From NCBI GenBank assembly GCA_900550145.1, contig URRF01000048.1, positions 1 through 8,922 on the forward strand: DNA of 8,922 bases, written 5' to 3'. Positions 1 through 6,527 of the stretch are shown piece by piece. Each line of letters opens with the position of its first letter. The first letter of the stretch is position 1. The notes under the pieces were generated by a model. The model saw nothing but the letters and a program-made list of their open reading frames with translations, did not search any database and was not told where the DNA came from. Source of the stretch: an uncultured Mollicutes bacterium. GTDB taxonomy: Bacteria; Bacillota_I; Bacilli_A; RF39; UBA660. A program made the position numbers and the translations under genes.

Positions 1-20
1 AGATAGACTAGCAAGAATTA

Positions 21-1094
21 TTGTCTGATTTTTTGGAAAGAATTTATAATTATTGCAAAACAAATCTGAAATATAATACTATACAAGCCTATGAAACTTT
101 GATAAAAAAATATATTAAACCATATATTGGCAAGTATAGGTTATCAACAATTACAAGTGTAAGATTAAATACTTTTATAACGGAACTTTGTGAAGAATAC
201 GATTTTTCAAGGGCATATTTTAAAAGCATACTAAAAGTTGTTAAAGGGTCTTTTCGTGATGCTTGTGATTTATATGGTTTCCTTAAATATAATCCAGCAA
301 TAACATTACGACTTCCAAGATTAGATAAAGAAAAAGAAGATATTAAACATTTATATTCCCAAGATGAAATTGACACTATATTAAATAGATTTAAAGATAA
401 TGAAACATTCACTTGTGCATTTTTAACCTCTTGTTATACTGGAATGAGAACAGGAGAAGTATTTGCTTTGACTTGGGACGATATTGATTTAGAAAATGGA
501 ATAATATCTATTAAACATAATGTATATGATAAACCAAAAGATGAAAAAGGTAGATGGTTTATTGGGACAACTAAAACATTTGCAGGAAAAAGAAAAATTC
601 ACATTAGTGAAACATTATTAAGTGCATTAAAAAACTATCAAAAAAAGCAACAGTTGTATCAGAAATTATATGGAAAAAAATATAATTATTACCACATTGA
701 AGATGTGGTAAATGAATATGGTAAAGCAGTAGAAAAAAGAATAGTAATAAATGATAATACAAAAAGGTATAAAGAAAAAATTAATCTTGTTTTTACAAAA
801 GAAAATGGTTTGTATGTAGGAACTGATTTAACAAGATATCCATTTAAAATTATTCATAATGAATTAGGAATTAAAAAGTGCAGATTCTATGATTTAAGAG
901 GAAGTTATGCAACAAAAATATTAACAAATGGAATTGAAATAAGAGATGTAGCAGATATACTTGGACATAGAAATGTAGAAACAACAGAAAATTATTATAT
1001 TTCAAGTACAGAAAAATCTAAACGATTAGCAACTGATGTTTTTGATAAGATAACAAAATCTGAAATTATAGAAGAAATTATTAAATATAAATAA
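21..1094 (+). CDS. int: Tyrosine recombinase/integrase, Tn916-type (5' end uncertain)
   Basis: Catalyses site-specific strand exchange for excision and integration of a mobile element. Residues about 2-105 form the SAM-like core-binding domain and about 112-335 the catalytic domain. Visible active-site residues are Arg143 (TGMRTGE), Lys185 (TTKTFAGKRK, beta-hairpin), Arg293 in YDLRGSYAT, His316 in LGHRN, and the nucleophile Tyr325 (ENYY), nine residues after His316 as expected. The box-II histidine of the usual HxxR is Tyr290 here; such substitutions occur in a minority of the family. From the TTG at 21 there are 357 residues, about 50 fewer than Tn916 Int, and no arm-binding N-terminal domain. 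An in-frame TAG lies at 9-11 and there is no good ribosome site before TTG, so the gene is either a short integrase or has lost its N-terminus by a nonsense or frameshift change. It reads outward toward the presumed right end of the element. Confidence 0.88.
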   Translation: MSDFLERIYNYCKTNLKYNTIQAYETLIKKYIKPYIGKYRLSTITSVRLNTFITELCEEYDFSRAYFKSILKVVKGSFRDACDLYGFLKYNPAITLRLPRLDKEKEDIKHLYSQDEIDTILNRFKDNETFTCAFLTSCYTGMRTGEVFALTWDDIDLENGIISIKHNVYDKPKDEKGRWFIGTTKTFAGKRKIHISETLLSALKNYQKKQQLYQKLYGKKYNYYHIEDVVNEYGKAVEKRIVINDNTKRYKEKINLVFTKENGLYVGTDLTRYPFKIIHNELGIKKCRFYDLRGSYATKILTNGIEIRDVADILGHRNVETTENYYISSTEKSKRLATDVFDKITKSEIIEEIIKYK

Positions 1095-1107
1095 TTGGAT
1101 AGATTCA

Positions 1108-1136
1108 TTGATAAAAACAAATATTTATAGTATAAT
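1108..1136 (+). promoter_or_regulatory. Near-consensus sigma-70 promoter just after int
   Basis: A TTGATA box at 1108-1113 is separated by exactly 17 bases from TATAAT at 1131-1136, with a start expected near 1143. It begins only 14 bases after the int stop codon. The nearest convincing open frame downstream, the RhuM fragment, starts 370 bases later behind a terminator-like hairpin. The natural product would therefore be a short transcript of about 340 bases with little coding capacity, or the promoter of a decayed small gene. Confidence 0.5.
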
Positions 1137-1137
1137 A

Positions 1138-1163
1138 AATGTGCAAAATACAAAATGCACATT
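1138..1163. repeat. Inverted repeat AATGTGCA/TGCACATT
   Basis: Perfect 8-bp arms at 1138-1145 and 1156-1163 are separated by 10 A-rich bases. The repeat covers the expected start point of the 1108-1136 promoter, so it could act as an operator or as a 5' hairpin of the transcript. No T-run follows it, so it is a poor terminator for int. Confidence 0.45.
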
Positions 1164-1208
1164 GGTAAATATATGATATAGATAGTATAATGACTGTAGT
1201 AAATGAAT

Positions 1209-1234
1209 GCAAACATTGTTTGCGATTTGTTTGC
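1209..1234. repeat. Inverted and direct copies of GTTTGC near int
   Basis: GCAAAC-ATT-GTTTGC (1209-1223) is a perfect inverted repeat. TTGTTTGC then recurs at 1216-1223 and 1227-1234, eleven bases apart, about one helical turn. This arrangement of inverted core-like and helically phased direct repeats next to an integrase gene is what recombinase or excisionase binding sites look like; the function is inferred. Confidence 0.35.
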
Positions 1235-1290
1235 AAGAGAGAAATATTTATAATAACAAAAGTACTATAAATATTATAAGTATTATAAAT

Positions 1291-1350
1291 ATGGGAGTTT
1301 CTACAACTTGTGGTTCGGGAAAAAAATACAAACAATGCTGTGGGAAGTAG
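1291..1350 (+). pseudogene. SEC-C zinc-binding motif remnant
   Basis: The frame from ATG 1291 to TAG 1348-1350 encodes TTCGSGKKYKQCCGK, a close match to the SEC-C motif (CPCGSGKKYKxCCG), the zinc-binding tail known from SecA and many small proteins. The first cysteine of the C-x-C pair is threonine. The open frame can be extended up to ATG 1207 (47 codons), but the extra residues are low-complexity and neither start has a ribosome binding site. In the next frame, 1190-1270 carries a separate C-x2-C-x4-C cluster (CKHCLRFVC), so one small zinc protein may have been split by a frameshift in the AT-rich stretch near 1265. I read it as a degraded C-terminus rather than a working gene. Confidence 0.5.
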
Positions 1351-1443
1351 CATAAAATAACGGAAAACTAATAATTATAAAAATTATAAATTGGTTCGAG
1401 TTTTATAACTTGTCCACAAAATATTAAAAATGTGTAGTAAAAT

Positions 1444-1484
1444 AAAGGTGTGAACAATGATTATATTTGTTGACACCTTTTAAA
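1444..1484. terminator. Hairpin terminator upstream of the rhuM fragment
   Basis: Arms at 1444-1457 (AAAGGTGTGAACAA) and 1467-1480 pair at 13 of 14 positions (one G-G mismatch) around a 9-base loop. A T-run (1478-1481) lies on the plus side and A-rich sequence on the other, so it could stop transcripts from either direction. It would end a transcript begun at the 1108-1136 promoter and insulate the rhuM fragment. Confidence 0.5.
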
Positions 1485-1509
1485 GTCTAATAGAAACGGA
1501 GGTATAACA

Positions 1510-1776
1510 ATGGAAGAAAACAACAATAACATTGTAATTTATCAAACTGATGATGGAACGACAAAAATAGATGTAAAACTTGAAGATGAAACAGTATGGT
1601 TATCACAACAACAGATGGCTGACTTATATGATACGACTAAACAAAATATAAGTTTGCATATTAAAAATATCTTTGATGAAGAAGAATTAGACATAAATTC
1701 AACTGTCAAGGAATTCTTGACAGTTCAAAAAGAAGGAAATCGAAAAGTTGAAAGAAAATTTAAACACAATTTCTGA
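1510..1776 (+). pseudogene. RhuM-family protein, N-terminal fragment
   Basis: The 88-residue frame has the start of a RhuM-family ('virulence protein RhuM') protein: an acidic lead-in, then VWLSQQQMADLYDTTKQNISLHIKNIF, a helix-turn-helix-like segment at about residues 29-56, then ITSTVKEF-like and VQKEGNRKVERK. The family continues with a tyrosine-rich segment and a long C-terminal part, usually to more than 300 residues in all. Here similarity breaks near base 1762 and the frame ends at TGA 1774-1776. The start is well supported by GGAGGT at 1498-1503, six bases before ATG. RhuM genes are common accessory genes on mobile elements and islands; their biochemical role is not settled. The fragment runs into the remains of yigZ, so it marks a deletion or insertion junction. 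Confidence 0.75.
1701..1725. repeat. Perfect 10-bp palindrome inside the rhuM fragment
   Basis: AACTGTCAAG at 1701-1710 and CTTGACAGTT at 1716-1725 are perfect inverted copies around GAATT. The sequence encodes part of the family's conserved region, so it may be chance, but it could also be a recombination or protein-binding site. Confidence 0.4.
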
Positions 1777-1803
1777 AGAACAATTAGAATTGGGGAAAAA
1801 AAT

Positions 1804-2151
1804 AAAAAAAACAAATTAAATCATACATTATGTATCGTAACAAGATATTTTGGAGGAATTAAATTAGGAGCAGGCGGTTTAGTTAGAGCTTATTCTAATT
1901 CCATTTCAAACGCATTAAAAAATTCGAAATTCTTTAAACTAAAAGACGGATATAAAATAAAAATAACATTCGAGTACAATAACTCAAAACAAATTGACAA
2001 TTTAGTTAAAGATTACGAAATAACAAAAAAAGAATATGGCAAAGTAATTACATACGAACTACTAATTACTAATGATTTTTTAAATAAACTAAATAAATCA
2101 AACATAAAATACGAAATAATTAACAAAGAAATAATAAAAGAAGAAATATAA
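1804..2151 (+). pseudogene. yigZ: YigZ/IMPACT-family (UPF0029) C-terminal half, 5' part missing
   Basis: The frame after the RhuM fragment contains LCIVTRYFGGIKLGAGGLVRAYSNS, the signature end of the UPF0029/IMPACT domain, then about 75 residues matching the DUF1949-like C-terminal domain, ending at TAA 2149-2151. Members normally have about 200-215 residues; only about 115 remain, and the N-terminal half of the UPF0029 domain is missing. There is no start codon or ribosome site before the conserved block. The fragment lies in the same reading phase as the RhuM fragment, separated by TGA 1774-1776. The simplest reading is that the host yigZ was split by the integrative element, with the 5' half left of the window. 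Its stop codon directly abuts that of xerD on the other strand. The cellular role of YigZ is poorly defined. Confidence 0.82.
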
Positions 2152-3030
2152 TTACTTACTCCTAGGATGATACTCATCATAACTTTTTCTTATCAAATCA
2201 CTTCTTACATGAGTATATATACTAGTTGTTGACATATTTTCATGGCCTAATAATTCTTGTATACTCCTCAAATCCGCGCCATATTCAAGCATATGAGTTG
2301 CAAAAGAATGTCTTAATGTATGAGGAGAAAACTCTTTTTTTATACCCCTATCTTCTCCTATTTTCTTTATTATCTTAAAAAAACCACTCCTACTCATCTT
2401 TAAACCATGATTATTTAAAAATAATATATCAGTAGGTCTTCCCTTCTTCAACAAACCCATTCTATAATTATCAATATATACACTAAGTGCACTAGTTGCA
2501 TAATCACCAATAGGGACAATCCTCTCCTTCTTACCCTTACCAAATACTCTAACAAGATTTTCCTTTAAATCTATATCATTTAAAGATAAATCAATAAGTT
2601 CAGAAACCCTAAGTCCAGAAGAATACATAAGTTCAAGCATTGCCTTATTTCTATAATCATAACCATTATTTAAACTTATATCCAACAACCTAGATACCTC
2701 ATCAACACTAAGCGTTTTAGGAAGAGTTTTAACAGAATTTTGCATTCCTATATTTTCAACAACATTTTTATAATCATAATGCATAGAAAAATAAGAATGA
2801 AAATTTTTAATTACACCAATAGTATGATTTATTGTCTTACTAGACAAATTATCATTCCTCATTTTTTCAATAAATCTAACAACATCCTCCCTCTTAATAT
2901 TACTAAATTTCTTACCATTCAAAAAAGCAACATACTTATCCAAATCATTCTTATACGATTTATAAGTATTAACAGATAACTTCTTTTCAATAAGAACATA
3001 ATCCAAATACTCCTTTACCATATCATTCAT
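2152..3030 (-). CDS. xerD: Site-specific tyrosine recombinase XerD
   Basis: Resolves chromosome dimers at dif by Holliday-junction strand exchange near the septum, normally with XerC and FtsK/SpoIIIE. The 292-residue protein has the core-binding domain (about 1-100) and the catalytic domain (about 105-290). The full catalytic set is present: Arg141 (SGLRVSEL), Lys165 (GKGKKER), His237 and Arg240 (HTLRHSFA), His263 (LLGHENMSTT) and Tyr272 (IYTHV). Each lies seven residues before its counterpart in E. coli XerD, so length and layout are normal. The C-terminus DEYHPRSK is XerD-like. The ATG at 3030 has GAGG at 3042-3039; Met4 is a less likely start. It is a housekeeping gene and not part of the element at its left; it could be the sole Xer protein, so XerC cannot be excluded. 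Confidence 0.9.
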   Translation of the reverse strand: MNDMVKEYLDYVLIEKKLSVNTYKSYKNDLDKYVAFLNGKKFSNIKREDVVRFIEKMRNDNLSSKTINHTIGVIKNFHSYFSMHYDYKNVVENIGMQNSVKTLPKTLSVDEVSRLLDISLNNGYDYRNKAMLELMYSSGLRVSELIDLSLNDIDLKENLVRVFGKGKKERIVPIGDYATSALSVYIDNYRMGLLKKGRPTDILFLNNHGLKMSRSGFFKIIKKIGEDRGIKKEFSPHTLRHSFATHMLEYGADLRSIQELLGHENMSTTSIYTHVRSDLIRKSYDEYHPRSK

Positions 3031-3048
3031 AACTATTACCTCATAACA

Positions 3049-3057
3049 ATTATACCA
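3049..3057 (-). promoter_or_regulatory. Extended -10 promoter for xerD
   Basis: On the minus strand TGGTATAAT forms an extended -10 box; no good -35 is visible at the right distance. Transcription would start near 3042, leaving a leader of about 12 bases that just contains the GAGG ribosome site. Confidence 0.45.
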
Positions 3058-3082
3058 AAAAAAAGATTCATAAGCATCCTTT
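3057..3082 (-). terminator. Intrinsic terminator of the prepilin pseudogene
   Basis: On the minus strand AAAGGAT (overlapping the TAA stop) pairs with ATCTTTT through seven pairs including one G-U, around an 8-base loop, and leads into a run of eight T. It separates the pseudogene from the xerD promoter. Confidence 0.5.
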
Positions 3083-3909
3083 ATTCACTAACTACTTCTA
3101 CATTACCAAGATTATTAACTACTGTACCAGTTATAAAAGTTGCACTAGAACTAGTACTACCTACTATACTTTTCCAATCAAATGATGTACCTGTTTTATT
3201 AATTATTTTTGTTAGATTTGGATTAGAAAAACTTAATTTATAAAATACATAATTTCCTATAATTTTAACACTATTACCTATTGTTACACTCGTTAGTTGA
3301 TTAATTTGAAATGCATAATACCCTATACTTGTAACACTATTTGGTATTATAGGGCTTTTATTTTTTCCTCCATAACTTATTATTGTTGTATTATCTATAC
3401 TTCCATCACTATTTCTTTTATATATAAATGCATCTTTATCTGGTAATTCATTATTATTAAATGCCCCTCCTTCAATTTCTATGACACTATCTAGTATTGT
3501 TACACTATATCCATCTATTTCACTTGGTATAACAACATCTAATCCACAAGAAGGATCATAACTTGTTATTACTCCATCTTTAAATCCAAAGCATTCTTGA
3601 TTACTAATCCATCAAATTTACCCTTACCTAATATATTAACTATTGCTTTACCTTCTAAATCAAATGTAATTGTACAGCTTTTATAATCTTCTTTACTTAG
3701 TTTAGTTACATTTTCACAAGTTATGACTTCATCAATATTATTTAACTTGTTTGTAACATATTTCTTTTCTGCCTATCTGCTATTAACTTTACTGTACTTT
3801 TAAATGTATTTACTTTTGATTCTTCTATTACATCTAATATCCTTGGTATAGATATTACTAGTATTACTGCTAGTAACTCAATTAGTGTAAAGCTATTTCC
3901 TTTTTTCAT
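3081..3909 (-). pseudogene. Prepilin-like protein with BspA-type leucine-rich region, two frameshifts
   Basis: The ATG at 3909 follows a good ribosome site (GAGAGGG) and opens with MKKGNSFTLIELLAVILVIS, a textbook type IV prepilin leader with the FTLIELL methylation/cleavage motif and hydrophobic helix. The frame then ends early after about 57 residues. Shifting frame near 3773 continues with EKKYVTNKLNNIDEVITCENV; a second shift near 3605 continues with SNQECFGFKDG and then repeats of the type VIPSEIDGYSVTIL, IIPNSVTSIGYYAF and VTIGNSVKIIGNYVF, which are BspA-like leucine-rich repeats (LRR_5). The frame ends at TAA 3083-3081. Restoring one lost base at each point gives about 276 residues. 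The intact ancestor would have been a surface-anchored or pilus-tip pilin-like protein. Neither shift lies in a long homopolymer, so both look like deletions; assembly error is the alternative. Confidence 0.8.
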
Positions 3910-3943
3910 ATCTTATCCCTCTCTATTTTTTTATTATATTTCT

Positions 3944-3952
3944 ATTATATCA
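3944..3952 (-). promoter_or_regulatory. Extended -10 promoter of the prepilin pseudogene
   Basis: Minus-strand TGATATAAT is an extended -10 box about 35 bases before the ATG at 3909, with the GAGAGGG ribosome site between. No clear -35 is present. It diverges from the rarA promoter. Confidence 0.4.
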
Positions 3953-4065
3953 TCCCTTTTTTTTGTTTGCCGAGCTTTCTTTGATAAATTTTTTTGTTTT
4001 TTTCATATTCATCATTTTATATAGAGAAAATAATGTATTTACTTTCAAAACAAATAAATAATCTA

Positions 4066-4074
4066 TGTTATAAT
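4066..4074 (+). promoter_or_regulatory. Extended -10 promoter of rarA
   Basis: TGTTATAAT at 4066-4074 is an extended -10 box; a weak TTCAAA lies 19 bases upstream. The expected start near 4081 gives a leader of about 15 bases carrying GGAAGTG. Because the box lies inside the longer open frame from 3994, it supports ATG 4096 as the true start. Confidence 0.55.
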
Positions 4075-4095
4075 ATCTTATATGGAAGTGATACA

Positions 4096-5307
4096 ATGAA
4101 TGAACCATTAGCAAATAAATTAAAACCAAATAAATTATCTGATATTATAGGTCAAGAACATTTAGTTGGTAAAAATAAAGTAATATATAATATGATTAAA
4201 AATAAAAGAGTATTTTCTATGATTTTATATGGTAAACCTGGTATTGGTAAAACTAGTATAGCTTATGCAATTAGTAATGAAGTTGATATTAATGTTAGAT
4301 ATTTAAATGCAACTATTAATAATAAAAAAGATTTTGATGTAGTTGTTAATGAAGCTAAAATGTATAATGGAATTTTGCTTATAATGGACGAAATTCATAG
4401 ATTAAACAAAGATAAACAAGATCTACTTTTACCATATTTAGAAAATGGATTAATAACTATTATTGGTATGACTACAACAAATCCATACCATAGTATAAAT
4501 CCTGCTATTAGAAGTAGATGCCAAATATTCGAATTAAAACCACTTACTAACATGGATATAAAAAATGGTATTAATAAAGTAATAAAAAGTAATTTATTAG
4601 AAAATATTAAAATAGATGATGAAGTAATTGATTATATTATTAAATTATCAAATGGAGATTTAAGATATGCATATAACTTATTAGAAATTGCCTTTTATAC
4701 ATCTAGTGATAAAACAGTTACAATTGATAATATTAAAGATATAAATAATAAACCAGTTTATTTTGATGATAAAGATGGAGATTCTTATTATGATTTATTA
4801 AGTGCACTTCAAAAAAGCATAAGAGGTAGTGATGCAGATGCAAGTGTATATTATTTAGGAAGATTAATTCATTCAGGCGATTTTGAAAGTATTTATAGAA
4901 GATTATCTGTTATTGCATATGAAGATATTGGATTAGCAAATCCTAGTATGGGTCCTAAAGTATCAGCAGCTATAAGTGCATGTGAAAGATTAGGTATGCC
5001 AGAACTTATTATACCTCTTTCATCTATTGTAATAGAACTTGCATTATCTCCTAAATCAAATAGTGCATATCTAGCCATAGATAAAGTCATGAAAGATATT
5101 GAAAATGGTTGTGCATACAGTGTTCCAAAACACATAAATAGTACTGCATTTGGATATAAATATCCACATGACTATAAAGATGGATTTGTAGTTCAACAGT
5201 ATTTACCAGATGAATTAGTTAATAGAAAATATTATGTTCCTAAAACTACTAGTAAATATGAATTGTTATTAAAAGAAATGTATGAAAAAAGAAAAAATGC
5301 CAAATAG
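4096..5307 (+). CDS. rarA: Replication-associated recombination protein A (RarA/MgsA, AAA+ ATPase)
   Basis: A cytosolic AAA+ ATPase related to clamp-loader subunits that acts at stalled replication forks. The 403-residue protein shows Walker A GKPGIGKT (46-53, Lys52), Walker B LLIMDEIH (94-101, Asp98 Glu99), sensor 1 TTTNP (126-130), an arginine-finger region RSRCQIF (139-145), and sensor 2 GDLRYAYNLLE (187-197, Arg190). The C-terminal tetramerisation part follows, with DGDSYYDLLSALQKSIRGSD, YEDIGLANP and KYPHDYKDGFVVQQYLPDEL; length is slightly under the family's usual 420-450. ATG 4096 is chosen over the upstream ATG 3994 because the family begins with PLA-like residues at this point, GGAAGTG lies just before, and the promoter lies between the two starts. 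It ends inside a hairpin shared with the convergent operon. Confidence 0.94.
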   Translation: MNEPLANKLKPNKLSDIIGQEHLVGKNKVIYNMIKNKRVFSMILYGKPGIGKTSIAYAISNEVDINVRYLNATINNKKDFDVVVNEAKMYNGILLIMDEIHRLNKDKQDLLLPYLENGLITIIGMTTTNPYHSINPAIRSRCQIFELKPLTNMDIKNGINKVIKSNLLENIKIDDEVIDYIIKLSNGDLRYAYNLLEIAFYTSSDKTVTIDNIKDINNKPVYFDDKDGDSYYDLLSALQKSIRGSDADASVYYLGRLIHSGDFESIYRRLSVIAYEDIGLANPSMGPKVSAAISACERLGMPELIIPLSSIVIELALSPKSNSAYLAIDKVMKDIENGCAYSVPKHINSTAFGYKYPHDYKDGFVVQQYLPDELVNRKYYVPKTTSKYELLLKEMYEKRKNAK

Positions 5308-5315
5308 CATTTTTT
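5292..5315. terminator. Bidirectional terminator between rarA and the redox operon
   Basis: AAAAAATGC (5292-5300) and GCATTTTTT (5307-5315) are perfect 9-bp arms around a 6-base loop holding part of the rarA stop TAG. T-runs lie on both strands after the stem, so it can end rarA and the convergent minus operon. The stem has only two G-C pairs, so it may be leaky. Confidence 0.6.
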
Positions 5316-5320
5316 TACTT

Positions 5321-6520
5321 TTATCCAAAATTAAACATTAACCACTCTGGTTTAAATATCATTAATATTCCAATAAGTATCATAATTATTCCACCTATTA
5401 AATGAGAATACTTACCATACTTACTAGAAATACCTTTTATATTTAAAGTAAGCATAGCAATTACAAATACTACTATATCATCTATTAAGAAGAATAATAT
5501 ATATATAAGCATATAAGTCACATATTCAAATGTACTTAAATCATTAAGTGCTAAAATCTGAGTAAATATTAATGGTAATCCAGCAGAACAAGCAAGTTCT
5601 ACTAAATTAACTGAAATAGCAAGAGCAATTATACCAAATATAGCCAATATAAATTTCTTTTCAGAAGTTATTTTCTTTATTTTAGTAAACATCTTCTTTC
5701 TTTTTTTCTCATCAACTATTTCACAACCATCATCTTTTCGCTTCTTTTCTTTAATATAACTATTTAAATTAACTAAACCTGCTACTAAAGCAACAATTGC
5801 AATAAATATTCTTAACCAAACAACAGTCATAAAACTTAATGCCACTTTTAACCATGCAGCCATAATAAGTAAATACATTACTGCAGATGTAAGAAGAAAA
5901 GTAATACCTAATATCCACATCTTCTTCTTATCCTTCATATGAAATAACATTCCAATTAAAAATAATAACACCCACATAGCACACGGATTAAATCCATCTA
6001 CTGCTCCAATTACTATAGCAACAAGAGGTAATGATACTTTCTTCGCATCTATTTCACCCAATATAGGTATTACCTTAGTTGACTTAGGATCCACATTATA
6101 TTTTATATTACTTACATCCTCACCATTCTTTACTTTCGCAATAACATCTATACTATTCTTATCATTTAAAAATTTATCTATACTATCTTTTATTGATTTT
6201 TTAACATGATCTTCAAAACCAATATAATAATCAGTACCAATTATAGTAAACGGAACTTGTCCATTAGTTACAATTCCAGTTTTATCTATAACTCTATTCA
6301 TAAAATTATAATTCATTACATTTTGACTTACCTCATAAGTTACTACATCTAAATTAGAATACTCATTCTTAAGTTCTTCTAAATACTGTATTTCCTTTTT
6401 ACAATGAGGACAAGATTCCTGATGAAACAAATACACCCTTAATGTTTTTTCATCTGCACTTACAACAAACGGTATAAATAACAAAAGTGCAGTAATAATT
6501 ATTTTTCTTATCCTATTCAT
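5321..6520 (-). CDS. Exported thioredoxin domain fused to DsbD/CcdA-like membrane electron carrier
   Basis: Likely passes reducing equivalents across the membrane to an extracytoplasmic thioredoxin-fold domain. Residues 1-22 are a signal peptide (hydrophobic ALLLFIPFVV, cleavage near VSA-DE). The exported domain, about 25-145, has CPHC at Cys37/Cys40 and the cis-proline loop QVPF (Pro90). Six membrane helices follow (about 163-193, 200-222, 228-252, 289-315, 331-357, 373-389). The first and fourth each hold one cysteine, Cys180 (DGFNPC) and Cys311 (ELACSAG), the redox pair expected of the DsbD-beta/CcdA family. A very basic cytosolic loop (255-288) lies between helices 3 and 4 and carries Cys266. 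At 399 residues it is much longer than CcdA (about 230) and is arranged with the thioredoxin domain at the N-terminus. AGGTGA before ATG 6520 overlaps the end of the thioredoxin gene, so the two are cotranscribed. Confidence 0.85.
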   Translation of the reverse strand: MNRIRKIIITALLLFIPFVVSADEKTLRVYLFHQESCPHCKKEIQYLEELKNEYSNLDVVTYEVSQNVMNYNFMNRVIDKTGIVTNGQVPFTIIGTDYYIGFEDHVKKSIKDSIDKFLNDKNSIDVIAKVKNGEDVSNIKYNVDPKSTKVIPILGEIDAKKVSLPLVAIVIGAVDGFNPCAMWVLLFLIGMLFHMKDKKKMWILGITFLLTSAVMYLLIMAAWLKVALSFMTVVWLRIFIAIVALVAGLVNLNSYIKEKKRKDDGCEIVDEKKRKKMFTKIKKITSEKKFILAIFGIIALAISVNLVELACSAGLPLIFTQILALNDLSTFEYVTYMLIYILFFLIDDIVVFVIAMLTLNIKGISSKYGKYSHLIGGIIMILIGILMIFKPEWLMFNFG

Positions 6521-6527
6521 AATTCAC

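Larger units (their letters stand above)
1095..1509. other. Non-coding, repeat-bearing tail of the integrative element
   Basis: No intact gene is visible in these 415 bases. They hold a strong promoter (1108-1136), an 8-bp inverted repeat AATGTGCA/TGCACATT at 1138-1163, an inverted repeat GCAAAC/GTTTGC at 1209-1223 with a second direct copy of TTGTTTGC at 1227-1234, a SEC-C zinc-motif remnant (1291-1350), and a 13-pair hairpin at 1444-1480. Position between the integrase and disrupted host genes makes this the likely place for the attachment site and recombinase or excisionase binding sites. No core sequence can be fixed, because the other element end is outside the window. Confidence 0.5.

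Noticed and set aside
1391..1415. GGTTCGAG resembling a tRNA T-loop, which could mark a tRNA attachment site
   Set aside because: The flanking bases do not form the 5-bp T stem and no acceptor stem or anticodon arm can be built around it.
1470..1475. A perfect TTGACA as -35 box for the rhuM fragment
   Set aside because: No acceptable -10 box lies 16-18 bases downstream, and the hexamer is part of the right arm of the 1444-1480 hairpin.
1757..1819. A short charged frame (EKLKENLNTISEEQLELGKK) ending at TAA 1817-1819 as the tail of a third broken gene
   Set aside because: It is low-complexity, overlaps the RhuM frame, has no recognisable family, and AT-rich DNA yields such coiled-coil-like frames by chance.
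1510..2151. RhuM and YigZ fragments read as one fusion protein if TGA 1774-1776 coded for Trp
   Set aside because: Both fragments share a frame, but tryptophans I checked in other genes are TGG; an AT-rich genome with a reassigned UGA would use TGA often. The sequence between the two also matches neither family.
2152..3080. A dif site beside xerD
   Set aside because: I found no 28-base sequence with two 11-base arms resembling known dif sites near xerD; dif is normally at the terminus, not next to the gene.
3994..4095. Upstream ATG giving rarA 34 extra N-terminal residues
   Set aside because: The extra residues match no RarA N-terminus, the promoter's -10 box lies within them, and the ribosome site is placed for ATG 4096.
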